Assembly: GCF_000425905.1 (NCBI RefSeq)
Contig: NZ_KE384474.1
Span: forward strand, 125,998-189,997
From: Lactobacillus psittaci DSM 15354
GTDB lineage: Bacteria; Bacillota; Bacilli; Lactobacillales; Lactobacillaceae
Reading direction: 5' to 3'
Length of the DNA: 64,000 nt
Part shown: piece after piece, positions 55,944 to 64,000 of the stretch
Numbering within the stretch: the first letter of the stretch is position 1
How the letters are laid out: the number at the start of each line of letters is the position of its first letter
Translations under genes and position numbers: made by a program
The notes under the pieces: generated by a model
Told to the model about the DNA's origin: nothing
The model's database searches: none
Seen by the model: only the letters and a program-made list of their open reading frames with translations

Positions 55944-56738
55944 ATGGATAATCGTCCTATTGGATTATTAGACTCAGGTATTGGTGGTCTAACAGTCTTA
56001 AAAAAAGTAATTGCCAAACTTCCAAATGAATCGACTGTGTTTATTGGAGATCAAGCACATATGCCATATGGCGATCGAAATCGCGAAGAAGTGGTTGAGC
56101 TAACTAGAAATAGTGTTAAGTTTTTACTTTCCAAAAATGTTAAAGTGATTATTTTTGCATGTAATACTGCCACTGCTGCAGCAATGGATATCATTCAAAA
56201 GGAGATTGAACCGCAGATCATTGGTGTGATTCAATCAGGTAGCCTTGCAGCAGCAAGGGTAAGCAAAAGTAAAAAAGTTGCAGTAATTGGAACTAAAGTT
56301 ACCATTGCTTCGCATGCTTATAAAAACGAAATTCAATTTAGAGATTCTGAAATAGCTGTAACTGAACTTGCAACACCTCATTTAGCTCCGTTAGTTGAAA
56401 AGCAAGCTAGTTTTGAGGAAAATTTAAAAGAAGTAAAAAATAGTCTTTTGCCCCTAAAAAATCATAAATTTGATACAATGGTCTTAGGATGTACACACTA
56501 TCCAATTATTCGCGATGAGATTAGAGCGGCAGTAGGTGAAGCGGTTACGCTAGTTGATCCTGCAGATCAAGTGGCCCAATATACTGAGAACGTTTTAAAG
56601 CGTGATAAGTTGCAGGCAACTGGACCAGCGAAGCATGAGTATTACACAACGGGCAATGCGGCTAACTTTACTGTAGTGGCTGAAAAATGGCTAAATGATC
56701 AGACAGTGTGTGCTGAACATGTTGAAACAGGAGATTAA
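55944..56738 (+). CDS. murI: Glutamate racemase
   Basis: 264 residues. Catalytic cysteines are visible in FACNTATAAA (near 74) and VLGCTHYPI (near 184), and the N-terminal IGLLDSGIGGLTVLK is diagnostic. It makes D-glutamate for peptidoglycan. The SD is AAGGAG. The next gene starts three bases after its stop, so the two are an operon. Confidence 0.97.
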   Translation: MDNRPIGLLDSGIGGLTVLKKVIAKLPNESTVFIGDQAHMPYGDRNREEVVELTRNSVKFLLSKNVKVIIFACNTATAAAMDIIQKEIEPQIIGVIQSGSLAAARVSKSKKVAVIGTKVTIASHAYKNEIQFRDSEIAVTELATPHLAPLVEKQASFEENLKEVKNSLLPLKNHKFDTMVLGCTHYPIIRDEIRAAVGEAVTLVDPADQVAQYTENVLKRDKLQATGPAKHEYYTTGNAANFTVVAEKWLNDQTVCAEHVETGD

Positions 56739-56741
56739 ATT

Positions 56742-57359
56742 ATGGAAAAGGTAATTCTTTTTGCAACCAATAATCAAAATAAAGTCAAAGAATTAAAGGC
56801 AGCTTTTGAAAAGGCTGGTCTCGATTATGAAATTAAGACTGATGCTGATTTTGCTGATATGCCACATATTAGTGAAAATGGTACTACTTTTGCTGAAAAT
56901 GCAACTATTAAAGCCCACACTATGGCTGAATTTGCTAAGATGCCAACCGTTAGTGATGACTCTGGCTTAGTAGTTGATAAGTTAAATGGCGCACCTGGTG
57001 TTCATTCAGCTCGCTATGGTGGTGAAGCTCACAATGATGCTAGAAATAATGCCAAGTTATTGGCTTCTTTAGGTGGTATTCCACAAGAAGAAAGAAAGGC
57101 AAAATTTGTTTCAACTTTTGTTGTTTCAATGCCTGGTCACTTTGACAAAGATTTAGTTATTACCGGTGAATGTGATGGTGAAGTTTTAGCTATTCCTCGT
57201 GGTCGTGATGGTTTTGGCTATGATCCATTATTCTACGTTCCAGAAAAGAAGAAAACATTTGCTGAAATGACTACTGATGAAAAGAACGAAGTATCTCACC
57301 GTGGTCGCGCATTAAAGCAATTAATGGAAAAACTACCTAGCTGGTTAGAACAATTTTAA
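56742..57359 (+). CDS. XTP/dITP diphosphatase (Ham1/RdgB)
   Basis: 205 residues. The N-terminal LFATNNQNKVKELK, the metal site TVSDDSGLVVDKLNGAPGVHSARYGG and the substrate region GRDGFGYDPLFYVPE are complete. The enzyme removes deaminated purine nucleotides from the pool. It sits three bases after murI, an order shared by many lactobacilli, and ten bases before the tautomerase gene. Confidence 0.96.
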   Translation: MEKVILFATNNQNKVKELKAAFEKAGLDYEIKTDADFADMPHISENGTTFAENATIKAHTMAEFAKMPTVSDDSGLVVDKLNGAPGVHSARYGGEAHNDARNNAKLLASLGGIPQEERKAKFVSTFVVSMPGHFDKDLVITGECDGEVLAIPRGRDGFGYDPLFYVPEKKKTFAEMTTDEKNEVSHRGRALKQLMEKLPSWLEQF

Positions 57360-57369
57360 GGAGTAGCTT

Positions 57370-57549
57370 ATGCCATTTGTCCATATTGAGTTAATTAAGG
57401 GACGTTCAGATAAGCAACTTGAACAAATGATGAAAGATGTTACTGAAGCCGTTCATAAAAATACAGGTGCTCCTAAAGAGCATATTCATGTGATTATTAA
57501 TGAATTAGGCCATCACACTTACGGAAATAATGGTGAGTGGAAGGCATAA
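57370..57549 (+). CDS. 4-oxalocrotonate tautomerase family protein
   Basis: 59 residues. [20 protein letters not shown] has the catalytic proline directly after the initiator Met, as required, and the [16 protein letters not shown] segment is typical of small DmpI/YwhB-type tautomerases. The physiological substrate in lactobacilli is unknown. The SD AAGGAGT lies at the end of the upstream gene, and a strong terminator closes the murI-XTPase-tautomerase operon. Confidence 0.92.
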   Translation: MPFVHIELIKGRSDKQLEQMMKDVTEAVHKNTGAPKEHIHVIINELGHHTYGNNGEWKA

Positions 57550-57583
57550 AAAAAGCTGGTTAAAACCAGCTTTTTTATTTTAC
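57550..57583. terminator. Bidirectional terminator after the tautomerase gene
   Basis: AAAAGCTGGTT, short loop, AACCAGCTTTT with runs of A and T on each side, between convergent genes. Confidence 0.9.
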
Positions 57584-57593
57584 TATCTATCTA

Positions 57594-58433
57594 TTATTTT
57601 TTACTTGTTTCAATATTTGACTGACCAAATTCGACGCCTGCAGCCTGAAAGGCTGAGATATAGCCTGAAAAGTATGTATTCTTAATCTCAATTGAATTAC
57701 CACTAACTACTTGTAAATGGACTTGGTAAGTTAAATTAGGCCCAGATTGGCTAATAATGCCATATAAAGCAGGTGGAGTTGAAAGATACTTTTCTAAGTG
57801 ACTAAGTTTAGTGTTAGTTTCTTTAATTAAGGCTTCAACTTTATCTAAATCATTTGAAGCACTAATTTCTAAATTAATATCAACGCCGAAACCACCATGA
57901 GAAATATTGGTCACATTTAAAATATTACGGTTGGGAATATAAATTAGTGATCCATCTGTTTGTTTAATGCAAGTGGTTCTAATTCCTAAGCGGACAACGC
58001 TACCAGTTTCTGTCCCAATTTTGACCCAATCACCGACGTTATATTGCTCTTCACTCAAAATAAAAAATCCGTTAACTAGGTCGCTCACAAAGCCTTGGGC
58101 TCCCATCCCTAAAGCAAGAGAAAAGATTCCGGCACTGGCAAGTAGCGTGCCAACGGGAACACCTAAGATACTTAAAACACCAAAGAGATAGAAGAAGAGC
58201 GTTGTATATTGAAAAACATTAGTTGATAAGTTAGCGATTGTTTGACTTCGCTTGTTAAGCTTAACTCGACCTTTGAGAAAATATTTGGCAATAATTCTTT
58301 TCCCAAAGCGGGTAATCAGGATAAAAATTAAGGTTGTAATGACTAATTGCCAAATGATTCCTAAAAAATTATTTAGGATGTTTGACCAATTAATTGAAAC
58401 TTCGGGCATTTTTAATGTTTTAATATAAGACAT
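57594..58433 (-). CDS. Small-conductance mechanosensitive channel (MscS family)
   Basis: 279 residues from ATG 58433, which has AAGGTG six bases upstream; a GTG at 58442 lies within that SD. Three hydrophobic stretches occupy residues 15-115. The pore-lining helix reads SAGIFSLALGMGAQGFVSDLV, glycine-alanine rich as in MscS, then NGFFILSEEQYNVGDWVKIG starts the cytoplasmic beta domain. It should release solutes under osmotic downshock. Short Gram-positive YkuT-type members have this length. Confidence 0.92.
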   Translation of the reverse strand: MSYIKTLKMPEVSINWSNILNNFLGIIWQLVITTLIFILITRFGKRIIAKYFLKGRVKLNKRSQTIANLSTNVFQYTTLFFYLFGVLSILGVPVGTLLASAGIFSLALGMGAQGFVSDLVNGFFILSEEQYNVGDWVKIGTETGSVVRLGIRTTCIKQTDGSLIYIPNRNILNVTNISHGGFGVDINLEISASNDLDKVEALIKETNTKLSHLEKYLSTPPALYGIISQSGPNLTYQVHLQVVSGNSIEIKNTYFSGYISAFQAAGVEFGQSNIETSKK

Positions 58434-58546
58434 CATGTTCACCTTTTCATGTTATGATAGTTATAGCATAACATGAAAATTCAATAAATTGTCAGATAAG
58501 TAAATTCATGCTAGACTTTTTTTAGATAAATATGTGGAGGAATATT

Positions 58547-58972
58547 ATGACTATTTCAATTGGGGAACTTGCAGCAGTTATTGCCGCAGTCGCTTTCTTA
58601 CTTTTTGTATTGTTTACAATTCCAGTCTTAGTTAAAGCAACTAAAACCTTAAAAAAGGTAGAACATACTATGGACTTAACTAACGATGCAGTTGCTAAAT
58701 TAAGTAATGATGTTGATGACTTACTTAAACAAACAACTGATTTAGTTGATAAGTCAAACGTCTTACTTGATGATGTTAACCAAAAAATGAAGACTGTTGA
58801 TCCTGTTGTTCAAGCAGCAGCTGATTTAGGTGAAAGTGTTTCTGACTTAAATGAAGCTTCCAGAAATTTAGCTAGTCGCGCAGGTGAATTGAATTTCAAA
58901 AAAACAGGTCTAGTTACCACAATTTTGACTAGTGTGCTTGCTAGACGGAGAAGACGTCGCGGATTAGATTAA
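58547..58972 (+). CDS. DUF948 membrane-anchored protein
   Basis: 141 residues from ATG 58547, chosen for the TGGAGGA SD; an upstream ATG (58532) precedes that SD. One N-terminal membrane helix (about 6-28) leads into a heptad-like helix of T, L, V and D residues (LTNDAVAKLSNDVDDLLKQT), the DUF948 pattern, and a basic end (RRRRRRG). Role unknown; it often pairs with a YtxH gene, as here, and both may form a general-stress envelope operon. Confidence 0.9.
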   Translation: MTISIGELAAVIAAVAFLLFVLFTIPVLVKATKTLKKVEHTMDLTNDAVAKLSNDVDDLLKQTTDLVDKSNVLLDDVNQKMKTVDPVVQAAADLGESVSDLNEASRNLASRAGELNFKKTGLVTTILTSVLARRRRRRGLD

Positions 58973-58984
58973 AGGAGAAAAATC

Positions 58985-59344
58985 ATGAAGAAATTAGGCT
59001 CATTTTTATTAGGTACAATTGTTGGTGCAACTGCAGGGTTAGTTGCAGCAAGTTATTTGTTAGATGACGAAACTGTTGAAGATTTAAAGAAAAAGGTTAC
59101 CGATAAAGTAAATAATGTTACTGAAAAGGTAGCTGACAATGATACTTTACAAGACTTGAAAAAAAGATATGACAACAGCACGGAAATCGTTAAGAATCAA
59201 CTTTCAGCTTTTCCCAATCCAGTTGAAGATGATTCAGAATTAAAGGATTTTGATGATATTGTTATTGATTCAACTAAGACTAGTCTTGGTAGTGATGAAA
59301 AAAATGATCAAAAGACTTTAAGCGAATTAGACCATGCTGAATAG
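58985..59344 (+). CDS. YtxH-like envelope protein
   Basis: 119 residues. The N-terminus MKKLGSFLLGTIVGATAGLV is the glycine/alanine-rich YtxH membrane segment; the rest is a charged helix (KKKVTDKVNNVTEKVADN) with an acidic tail. Starts 12 bases after DUF948 with AAAGGAG. In other Firmicutes these are linked to general stress; function unproved. Confidence 0.88.
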   Translation: MKKLGSFLLGTIVGATAGLVAASYLLDDETVEDLKKKVTDKVNNVTEKVADNDTLQDLKKRYDNSTEIVKNQLSAFPNPVEDDSELKDFDDIVIDSTKTSLGSDEKNDQKTLSELDHAE

Positions 59345-59363
59345 GCATAAAAGTTAAGATAAG

Positions 59364-59395
59364 AAAAAGGTGACTTTTTAGAGTCACCTTTTTTG
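59364..59395. terminator. Bidirectional terminator between ytxH and pepQ
   Basis: AAAAAGGTGACT-tttt-AGAGTCACCTTTTTT with a T-run, between convergent genes. Confidence 0.9.
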
Positions 59396-59416
59396 TGTGT
59401 TAATTTTTAAATTGAA

Positions 59417-60526
59417 TTATTTTTCTCTTAAAGGGATGTATTTAAGAGCTTTGTCAGTTTTAGTAAATGATTCAAAGCCATTCTTGGTTACTACACCACA
59501 GTCTTCAATTCGAACGCCACCAACACCTGGAATGTAAATACCGGGTTCAATTGAGAAGCACATACCTTCTTGGATTACTAAATCATTGCCTTCCATAATT
59601 GATGGAAATTCATGGACGTTCTTACCGATACCATGACCAAGACGATGGATAAAGTATTCACCATAGCCGGCCTTAGTAATAATATCACGAGCTACTGCAT
59701 CTAATTCAGCAGCAGTAATACCAGGCTTAGCTGCTTCAATAGCAGCTTGTTGAGCTTCACGGTCAATTTCATAAATTTCTTTTTGCTTATCAGTTGGAGT
59801 ACCATAAGCTACAGTTCTTGAAGCATCAGATGCATAACCTTTGTGCATGGTACCTAAGTCAAACAAGACAAGTTCATTAGGCTTAACTGTGTTCATTGTT
59901 GGACCAAGGTGTGGATTAGAGGCGTTTTCACCAGCTTGAACGATGGTTTCGAAACTTTGGTGCATTACCCCTTTTTGTAACTTAAGTTGATAGTCAATTT
60001 GACCAGCAATATAACGTTCAGTTACGCCAGTTGCAATATTGTCAAAACCAACTTGGAAGGCAAAATCAGCTTCAGCTCCAGCGGCTTTTAATTTTTCAAT
60101 TTCTGCACTAGTCTTGTATAAACGTAAGTGATCAATAAAATCTGACAAATTATGGTCAAAGTTACTGTTGGCAAAAGCGGTTTGTAAGAATTTGTATCTT
60201 TCAACTGGTAAGTTATTTTGTTCAATTGCCCAATTTTGGTAATTCTTGGTACGTTTTTCTACATAGCTTTTAATAATTTGCCATGGATTTTCATGGTCTA
60301 AGTAACCATACACGTCGCCATTCCATTCAGAATGCTTGGCTTCTTCAACATTTAAAGCAGGGCAGAAGATAAATGGTTCTGCATCTCTAAATGCCAAAAG
60401 AGCAAAGATTCTTTCTTCTGGTTCCATTTCATAGCCAGTAAAATAGGCGATGGTAATTGGGTTAGAAATATAGGCGGCGTCAAGCTGATTTTCAGCTAAC
60501 CAGTTTTGTAACTTATCTAGATTCAT
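59417..60526 (-). CDS. pepQ: Xaa-Pro dipeptidase (prolidase)
   Basis: 369 residues, M24 family. The N-terminal creatinase-like domain ([13 protein letters not shown]) is followed by the pita-bread metal site: [20 protein letters not shown] (two aspartates), [13 protein letters not shown] (His) and the two glutamates in FSIEPGIY and VRIEDCGVV. It cleaves dipeptides with C-terminal proline, useful in casein use. Divergent from ccpA, an arrangement conserved in lactobacilli; the shared region contains a cre site. SD AAGGAGTG. Confidence 0.96.
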   Translation of the reverse strand: MNLDKLQNWLAENQLDAAYISNPITIAYFTGYEMEPEERIFALLAFRDAEPFIFCPALNVEEAKHSEWNGDVYGYLDHENPWQIIKSYVEKRTKNYQNWAIEQNNLPVERYKFLQTAFANSNFDHNLSDFIDHLRLYKTSAEIEKLKAAGAEADFAFQVGFDNIATGVTERYIAGQIDYQLKLQKGVMHQSFETIVQAGENASNPHLGPTMNTVKPNELVLFDLGTMHKGYASDASRTVAYGTPTDKQKEIYEIDREAQQAAIEAAKPGITAAELDAVARDIITKAGYGEYFIHRLGHGIGKNVHEFPSIMEGNDLVIQEGMCFSIEPGIYIPGVGGVRIEDCGVVTKNGFESFTKTDKALKYIPLREK

Positions 60527-60596
60527 AAAAACACTCCTTTTTGACTAGAATAGGTTAAATTAATTATAACAAAAAAATACCATAAAAAAATATTAT

Positions 60597-60634
60597 TGAA
60601 AACGCTTGCAATAAGAATATTTTTATGGTATTCT
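60597..60634 (+). promoter_or_regulatory. ccpA promoter with overlapping cre site
   Basis: TGAAAACGCTTGCA (60597-60610) matches the cre consensus at 13 of 14 positions and overlaps the -35 TTGCAA (60606-60611); the -10 is TATTCT (60629-60634), 17 bases on. Binding would repress ccpA, and the site also faces pepQ. Confidence 0.75.
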
Positions 60635-60667
60635 AATTAGATGAATAGTTTGAAAGAGGAGCGAATT

Positions 60668-61660
60668 ATGCAAAAACAAGATGTAACAATCTATGATGTC
60701 GCTCGAGAAGCTAAAGTTTCAATGGCTACAGTTTCGCGAGTTGTTAATGGTAATAACAACGTTCGCAAGGAAACACGTGAACGAGTATTAAAGGTCATCA
60801 AAGAACTCAATTATCAACCAAATGCAGTTGCTCAAGGACTTGCATCTAAGAGAACCACTACTGTTGGGTTAATCGTGCCTGATTTGACTAATTTGTATTT
60901 TGCTGAATTGTCAAAAGGTATTGATGACATTGCAACTTTATATAAGTATAACATTATTTTATCTAGTGTGGAAAATAAACTGCTAAAGGAAAATGAAGTT
61001 ATTCAAAACTTACTTAATAAACAAGTGGATGGCGTAATTTACATGGCAGACCGTTTATCAGATGATGCTGCTGAAGCTTTTGACCGTACTAAGACTCCTG
61101 TAGTGTTGGCTGGAACAATTGATGGCCGTGATCGGTTTGCATCTGTAAATATTGATTATCAAAAATCAGACACTGAAGCTTTACAACTTCTTTTAGAAAA
61201 GGGCGCTAAGAAATTAGCCTTAGTCCTTGGTGATAAGGATGCAGCAATCAATAAGGAAAACAGAATTTTGGCTTACAAGAATTTTGTTAAGCAACATGGC
61301 TTGACTGAACACATCTTTGATTCTGTTTATACTTATGAAGATGGTTATGAATTATATCAAAAAATTGCTAGTTATGGGATTGATGGTGTATTAGTAACCA
61401 AGAATTTACCTACAGCTGGTTTGTTAAATGCTTGCTTAGATGACGGTAAGAAGGTTCCAGACGATTTACAACTTATTACTTCTTCTGAAACTGATATTTC
61501 ACAAGTTGTTCGTCCTGGCTTAACTAATATCAAGCAACCTTTGTATGATATTGGTGCGGTTGCTATGAGATTATTAACTAAGTTAATGTCTGATGAACCT
61601 TTAGATGAAAAGCATATCGTTTTACCTTATGAATTAATTGAAAAAGGTTCAACCAAGTAA
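60668..61660 (+). CDS. ccpA: Catabolite control protein A
   Basis: 330 residues from ATG 60668 with an AGAGGAG SD; an ATG at 60641 coincides with the expected transcription start and is not used. HTH reads VTIYDVAREAKVSMATVSRV, then the hinge and effector domain (VGLIVPDLTNLYFAELSKGIDD). The HPr-Ser-P contact region and LTNIKQPLYDIGAVAMRLL are typical of CcpA. With Ser-phosphorylated HPr it binds cre sites and controls sugar genes, probably including gtfA, melA and msmE in this window. Conserved position next to pepQ supports CcpA rather than another LacI-type protein. Confidence 0.96.
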   Translation: MQKQDVTIYDVAREAKVSMATVSRVVNGNNNVRKETRERVLKVIKELNYQPNAVAQGLASKRTTTVGLIVPDLTNLYFAELSKGIDDIATLYKYNIILSSVENKLLKENEVIQNLLNKQVDGVIYMADRLSDDAAEAFDRTKTPVVLAGTIDGRDRFASVNIDYQKSDTEALQLLLEKGAKKLALVLGDKDAAINKENRILAYKNFVKQHGLTEHIFDSVYTYEDGYELYQKIASYGIDGVLVTKNLPTAGLLNACLDDGKKVPDDLQLITSSETDISQVVRPGLTNIKQPLYDIGAVAMRLLTKLMSDEPLDEKHIVLPYELIEKGSTK

Positions 61661-61676
61661 ATTTATCAAGAAAAAT

Positions 61677-61714
61677 AAAAAGCTGATTCTGACAAAACAG
61701 AATCAGCTTTTTGT
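61677..61714. terminator. Bidirectional terminator between ccpA and pepV
   Basis: AAAAAGCTGATTCT, loop, AGAATCAGCTTTTT between convergent genes. Confidence 0.92.
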
Positions 61715-61726
61715 TTAAATGTTATT

Positions 61727-63133
61727 TTAGTCAGCGTCTTTAGTTAATTCGTAAATTGCTTCAGCGTAAATGCTAATTGAATTAATTAAATCGTCGACTT
61801 TCATATATTCATTTGCTTGGTGCATAACCATTGGTGCATCTTCTGGTTGAGCACCGAAGGCAACACCATGTTCAAATAAACGACCATAAGTACCGCCACC
61901 GATAACAACTTCGTGACCTGGAAGACCAGTTTGCTTTTCAAAAACATTAAGTAAGGTCTTAACAAGTGGATCATCACCTGGTACATAGTGAGGTTCTTCA
62001 AAGCCATTAAATGATGCTTCTAAGATATCACCATATTTTTCAGTAACTTGCTTAACCATCTTGTCTGGGTCGGTTCCTTGTGGGTAACGAATGTTGTCAC
62101 GAAGTTCAGCTTTTTCGCCTTTCTTAAAGTCAAACATACTTGGAGCACTTGATAAATCGCTCATTAAGTCGTCATGGTGAGCAATACCTAATTTTTCACC
62201 CTTGAAGTCTTCATGTTCAACGCTACTTAAGAAGTGAACGTAGTTCTTAGCAGTACCAGCTAAGTCAAGACTATCTAAGAAGACTGCTAGGAAAGTAGCT
62301 GCGTTACGTCCAACTTGAGGAGCAGAAGCATGAGCACCTTGACCAACTAATTCTAAGTTAGCAGTATTACCTTCAATTTCGAATTTGCCTTCTAAGTTGT
62401 TATCAGCTAAGAATTTTTCAAAGCTGGCCTTAATGTCAGCTAAGTTATCAGCCTTGATACTTGCAAAAGCCTTTTGTGGAGTTACGTTTTCTGCAATTCC
62501 TGCCTTGAAAGTAAGAAGGTCAACACTGCCAGTACCTGCAGCTTCTTTAAAGTTCATAACTAAAGTGTAGATACCTTGTTCACCATTGATAATTGGAAAT
62601 TCGGCATCTGGTGAGAAGACTTGGTCTGGAGTTGGTTCATGCTTTAAGTAGTAATCGATTCCTACCCAGTTAGTTTCTTCATTAGTACCTAAAACAAAGT
62701 CAATCTTCTTCTTAGGCTTGAAACCAGCTTCCTTCAAAATAAGCATGCCATAGTATGCAGCTAAAGCTGGCCCCTTGTCATCAGCACTACCACGGCCAAT
62801 AATCTTACCATCTTGAATTAGCATCTTAAATGGATCAGTTACCCAGCCGTCCCCAGCAGGAACCACGTCCATGTGGCCAATAACACCTAAGCGTTTTTGA
62901 CCTTCACCATAATTAACACGTCCAGCGTAATTGTTAAAGTTTTGAACATCAAAACCATCTCTTTCAGCAAAGGAAAGAAATTTCTTCATGGCCTTAACTG
63001 GACCAGGACCTACAGGGTATTCTTCACTTGCATTTGCTAAGTCTTCAGAAGAATCAATTGCGATTAATTCACCTAAATCTTTTAAAATGTCATCTTTTTT
63101 AGCGAGCGCTAATTTTTTGTAATCTAATTCCAT
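61727..63133 (-). CDS. pepV: Dipeptidase PepV
   Basis: 468 residues from ATG 63133, preferred because AGAAAGGAG is the only good SD; an in-frame codon 36 bases upstream lacks one. M20 metallopeptidase marks: GVIGHMDVVPAGDGW (metal His and Asp), GRGSADDKGPALAAYYGM, GTNEETNWVGIDYY and a C-terminal GGGTYGR. The first 15 residues match Lactobacillus delbrueckii PepV (ELDYKKLALAKKDDILKDL-like). It cleaves many dipeptides in the cytoplasm. Confidence 0.96.
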   Translation of the reverse strand: MELDYKKLALAKKDDILKDLGELIAIDSSEDLANASEEYPVGPGPVKAMKKFLSFAERDGFDVQNFNNYAGRVNYGEGQKRLGVIGHMDVVPAGDGWVTDPFKMLIQDGKIIGRGSADDKGPALAAYYGMLILKEAGFKPKKKIDFVLGTNEETNWVGIDYYLKHEPTPDQVFSPDAEFPIINGEQGIYTLVMNFKEAAGTGSVDLLTFKAGIAENVTPQKAFASIKADNLADIKASFEKFLADNNLEGKFEIEGNTANLELVGQGAHASAPQVGRNAATFLAVFLDSLDLAGTAKNYVHFLSSVEHEDFKGEKLGIAHHDDLMSDLSSAPSMFDFKKGEKAELRDNIRYPQGTDPDKMVKQVTEKYGDILEASFNGFEEPHYVPGDDPLVKTLLNVFEKQTGLPGHEVVIGGGTYGRLFEHGVAFGAQPEDAPMVMHQANEYMKVDDLINSISIYAEAIYELTKDAD

Positions 63134-63198
63134 TAAAAAAGACTCCTTTCTAAATTCTTTTGTTCGCATTTTGCGTTTATACTATAAATTTTAGCATA

Positions 63199-63230
63199 GA
63201 AAAAAGACGCCTCATAATAAAAGCGTCTTG
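63199..63230 (-). terminator. Terminator of the glycerophosphodiesterase gene
   Basis: Read on the minus strand: AAGACGC, loop, GCGTCTT, then a T-run. Confidence 0.75.
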
Positions 63231-63235
63231 AAAGT

Positions 63236-64000
63236 TTAGGAAAAGTTTTTCATTGGAAAATAGTTTTGAAGCTTAACTGTCTTTAAAACCTTAAATGGTA
63301 GTAGCTGGATATTAGTAAATGAATGATCACTTGTTTGATATTCATGAAAAGCAAAGGAGTTTAATGGTAAATCGGTAAAGAGGACATTTTTGCTTTCAAT
63401 CCAGCCTAATTTAGTTTTTAGCCAAAGATTGTCACTTGTGCCAGTATAAGCCAATACTTGATATTTCTTACCAGCGATTAATTTTTGGCTTAAAGCTGAA
63501 GTGTGATCACTATTTTGATAGATTTGCCCAGATTTATGAGGAGCCAAAGTAATTCGACTATTTAAAAATGGCTTCAGCTTATCATAGTTTAGGGAAAAAC
63601 TAAGATTTTCTGCACTAATAAAACTATGCTCACCTAGTTGATAGTATAACTTTTGGCTAGTTTGAATACTTGCTATTACATGGACAGTTTCTAGAAAGTG
63701 TAGTTTGCTTTTGTTATTCACAGGTTCGTATGGATTCATTTGGGTAGTTTGGCTACTTTTATTTAAATAAGTTGCATCCTTATCAATCTTAATTTTTTTT
63801 GCTCCCTCTTTTGCAACCTTATATTTATAACCAGTTGCAGGGAAGTTAGTTACTACACCATCAATGTTATTATTAATTAGCCAGTTCCAAAGTTTAGGTG
63901 ATTCATCCATTTCTGCCCAAACGAAGATTTTTTTGTCACTTCCATGGAGCCAACTAACTAAATTAGGATATTTTTCAATTAAATCCGAAGAGACATTCAC
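63236..64000 (-). CDS. Glycerophosphodiester phosphodiesterase with C-terminal wall-type domain, partial
   Basis: 254 residues of the C-terminal part; the 5' end lies beyond the window. The segment KIFVWAEMDESPKLWNWLIN and NNNIDGVVTNFPATG is the end of a GDPD TIM barrel (final strand DGVxTNFP). The remaining 180 residues contain two SH3-like or SLAP-like stretches (HKSGQIYQNSD, YQVLAYTGTSDNLWLKTKLGWIESKNV) that bind cell-wall material in lactobacilli. It would split glycerophosphodiesters, perhaps from lipoteichoic acid turnover, at the cell surface. The first methionine in this frame is not the start. Confidence 0.8.
   Translation of the reverse strand: MNVSSDLIEKYPNLVSWLHGSDKKIFVWAEMDESPKLWNWLINNNIDGVVTNFPATGYKYKVAKEGAKKIKIDKDATYLNKSSQTTQMNPYEPVNNKSKLHFLETVHVIASIQTSQKLYYQLGEHSFISAENLSFSLNYDKLKPFLNSRITLAPHKSGQIYQNSDHTSALSQKLIAGKKYQVLAYTGTSDNLWLKTKLGWIESKNVLFTDLPLNSFAFHEYQTSDHSFTNIQLLPFKVLKTVKLQNYFPMKNFS

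Overview
The window is chromosomal DNA from a low-GC Lactobacillus in the strict sense (acidophilus / jensenii / gasseri-type relatives). This rests on the GroEL, CcpA, PepV, PepQ and YajC sequences, the Gram-positive gene orders (rimI-tsaD-ydiF-rex-groESL, mutSL-ruvAB-yajC, alaS-ireB-ruvX-mutS2, pepQ-ccpA), SD-rich starts, a T-box ahead of alaS and CIRCE sites ahead of groESL. The species cannot be fixed by eye. No rRNA, tRNA, IS element, integrase or CRISPR array was seen.

Region 1 (1-1236): end of rimI and tsaD. Region 2 (1322-13163): an alpha-galactoside/sucrose cassette lying between tsaD and the ydiF-type ABC-F gene, which are neighbours in B. subtilis. It holds sucrose phosphorylase gtfA, alpha-galactosidase melA, a GPH symporter, two LacI-type regulators and the ABC importer msmEFGK. 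The melA and msmE promoters have the same layout (TTTACA-17-TACTAT with a TGNAACCGTTAACA operator starting at the last base of the -10), so they look like one regulon.

Region 3 (13233-18099): ABC-F protein, redox repressor rex with a Rex-box-like palindrome at its own promoter, and groES-groEL behind two CIRCE elements. Region 4 (18222-22470): an Rpn/PDDEXK-type nuclease gene with a strong in-frame internal ribosome-binding site and start, an Rgg-like regulator, an ABC exporter and a secreted or anchored protein of unknown role.

Region 5 (22607-36984) is a defence island and the most interesting part. A DUF3883-like protein and an AbiH-family protein precede a tightly packed five-gene operon: mod1-mod2-res-parB-like-SNF2 helicase. 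Both type III methyltransferase genes carry a poly-G tract at the same codons near the 5' end. mod1 has 8 G and is in frame (ON). mod2 has 9 G and is frameshifted to a stop after 37 codons (OFF); removing one G restores a full 635-residue Mod. The two proteins share their ends and catalytic motifs but differ in the central target-recognition region. The arrangement therefore looks like a two-specificity phase-variable type III system with one Res subunit and two extra coupled genes. A membrane protein of unknown function and a 35-codon membrane peptide follow.

Region 6 (37083-64000): core housekeeping genes. They are mutS-mutL-ruvA-ruvB-yajC, zwf-dinB, nrnA-like DHH, a DEAD-box helicase, T-box-alaS, ireB-ruvX-DUF1292, mutS2, trxA, yslB, murI-XTPase-tautomerase, an MscS channel, DUF948 and YtxH envelope proteins, pepQ/ccpA (divergent), pepV, and the C-terminal part of a glycerophosphodiester phosphodiesterase cut by the window edge.
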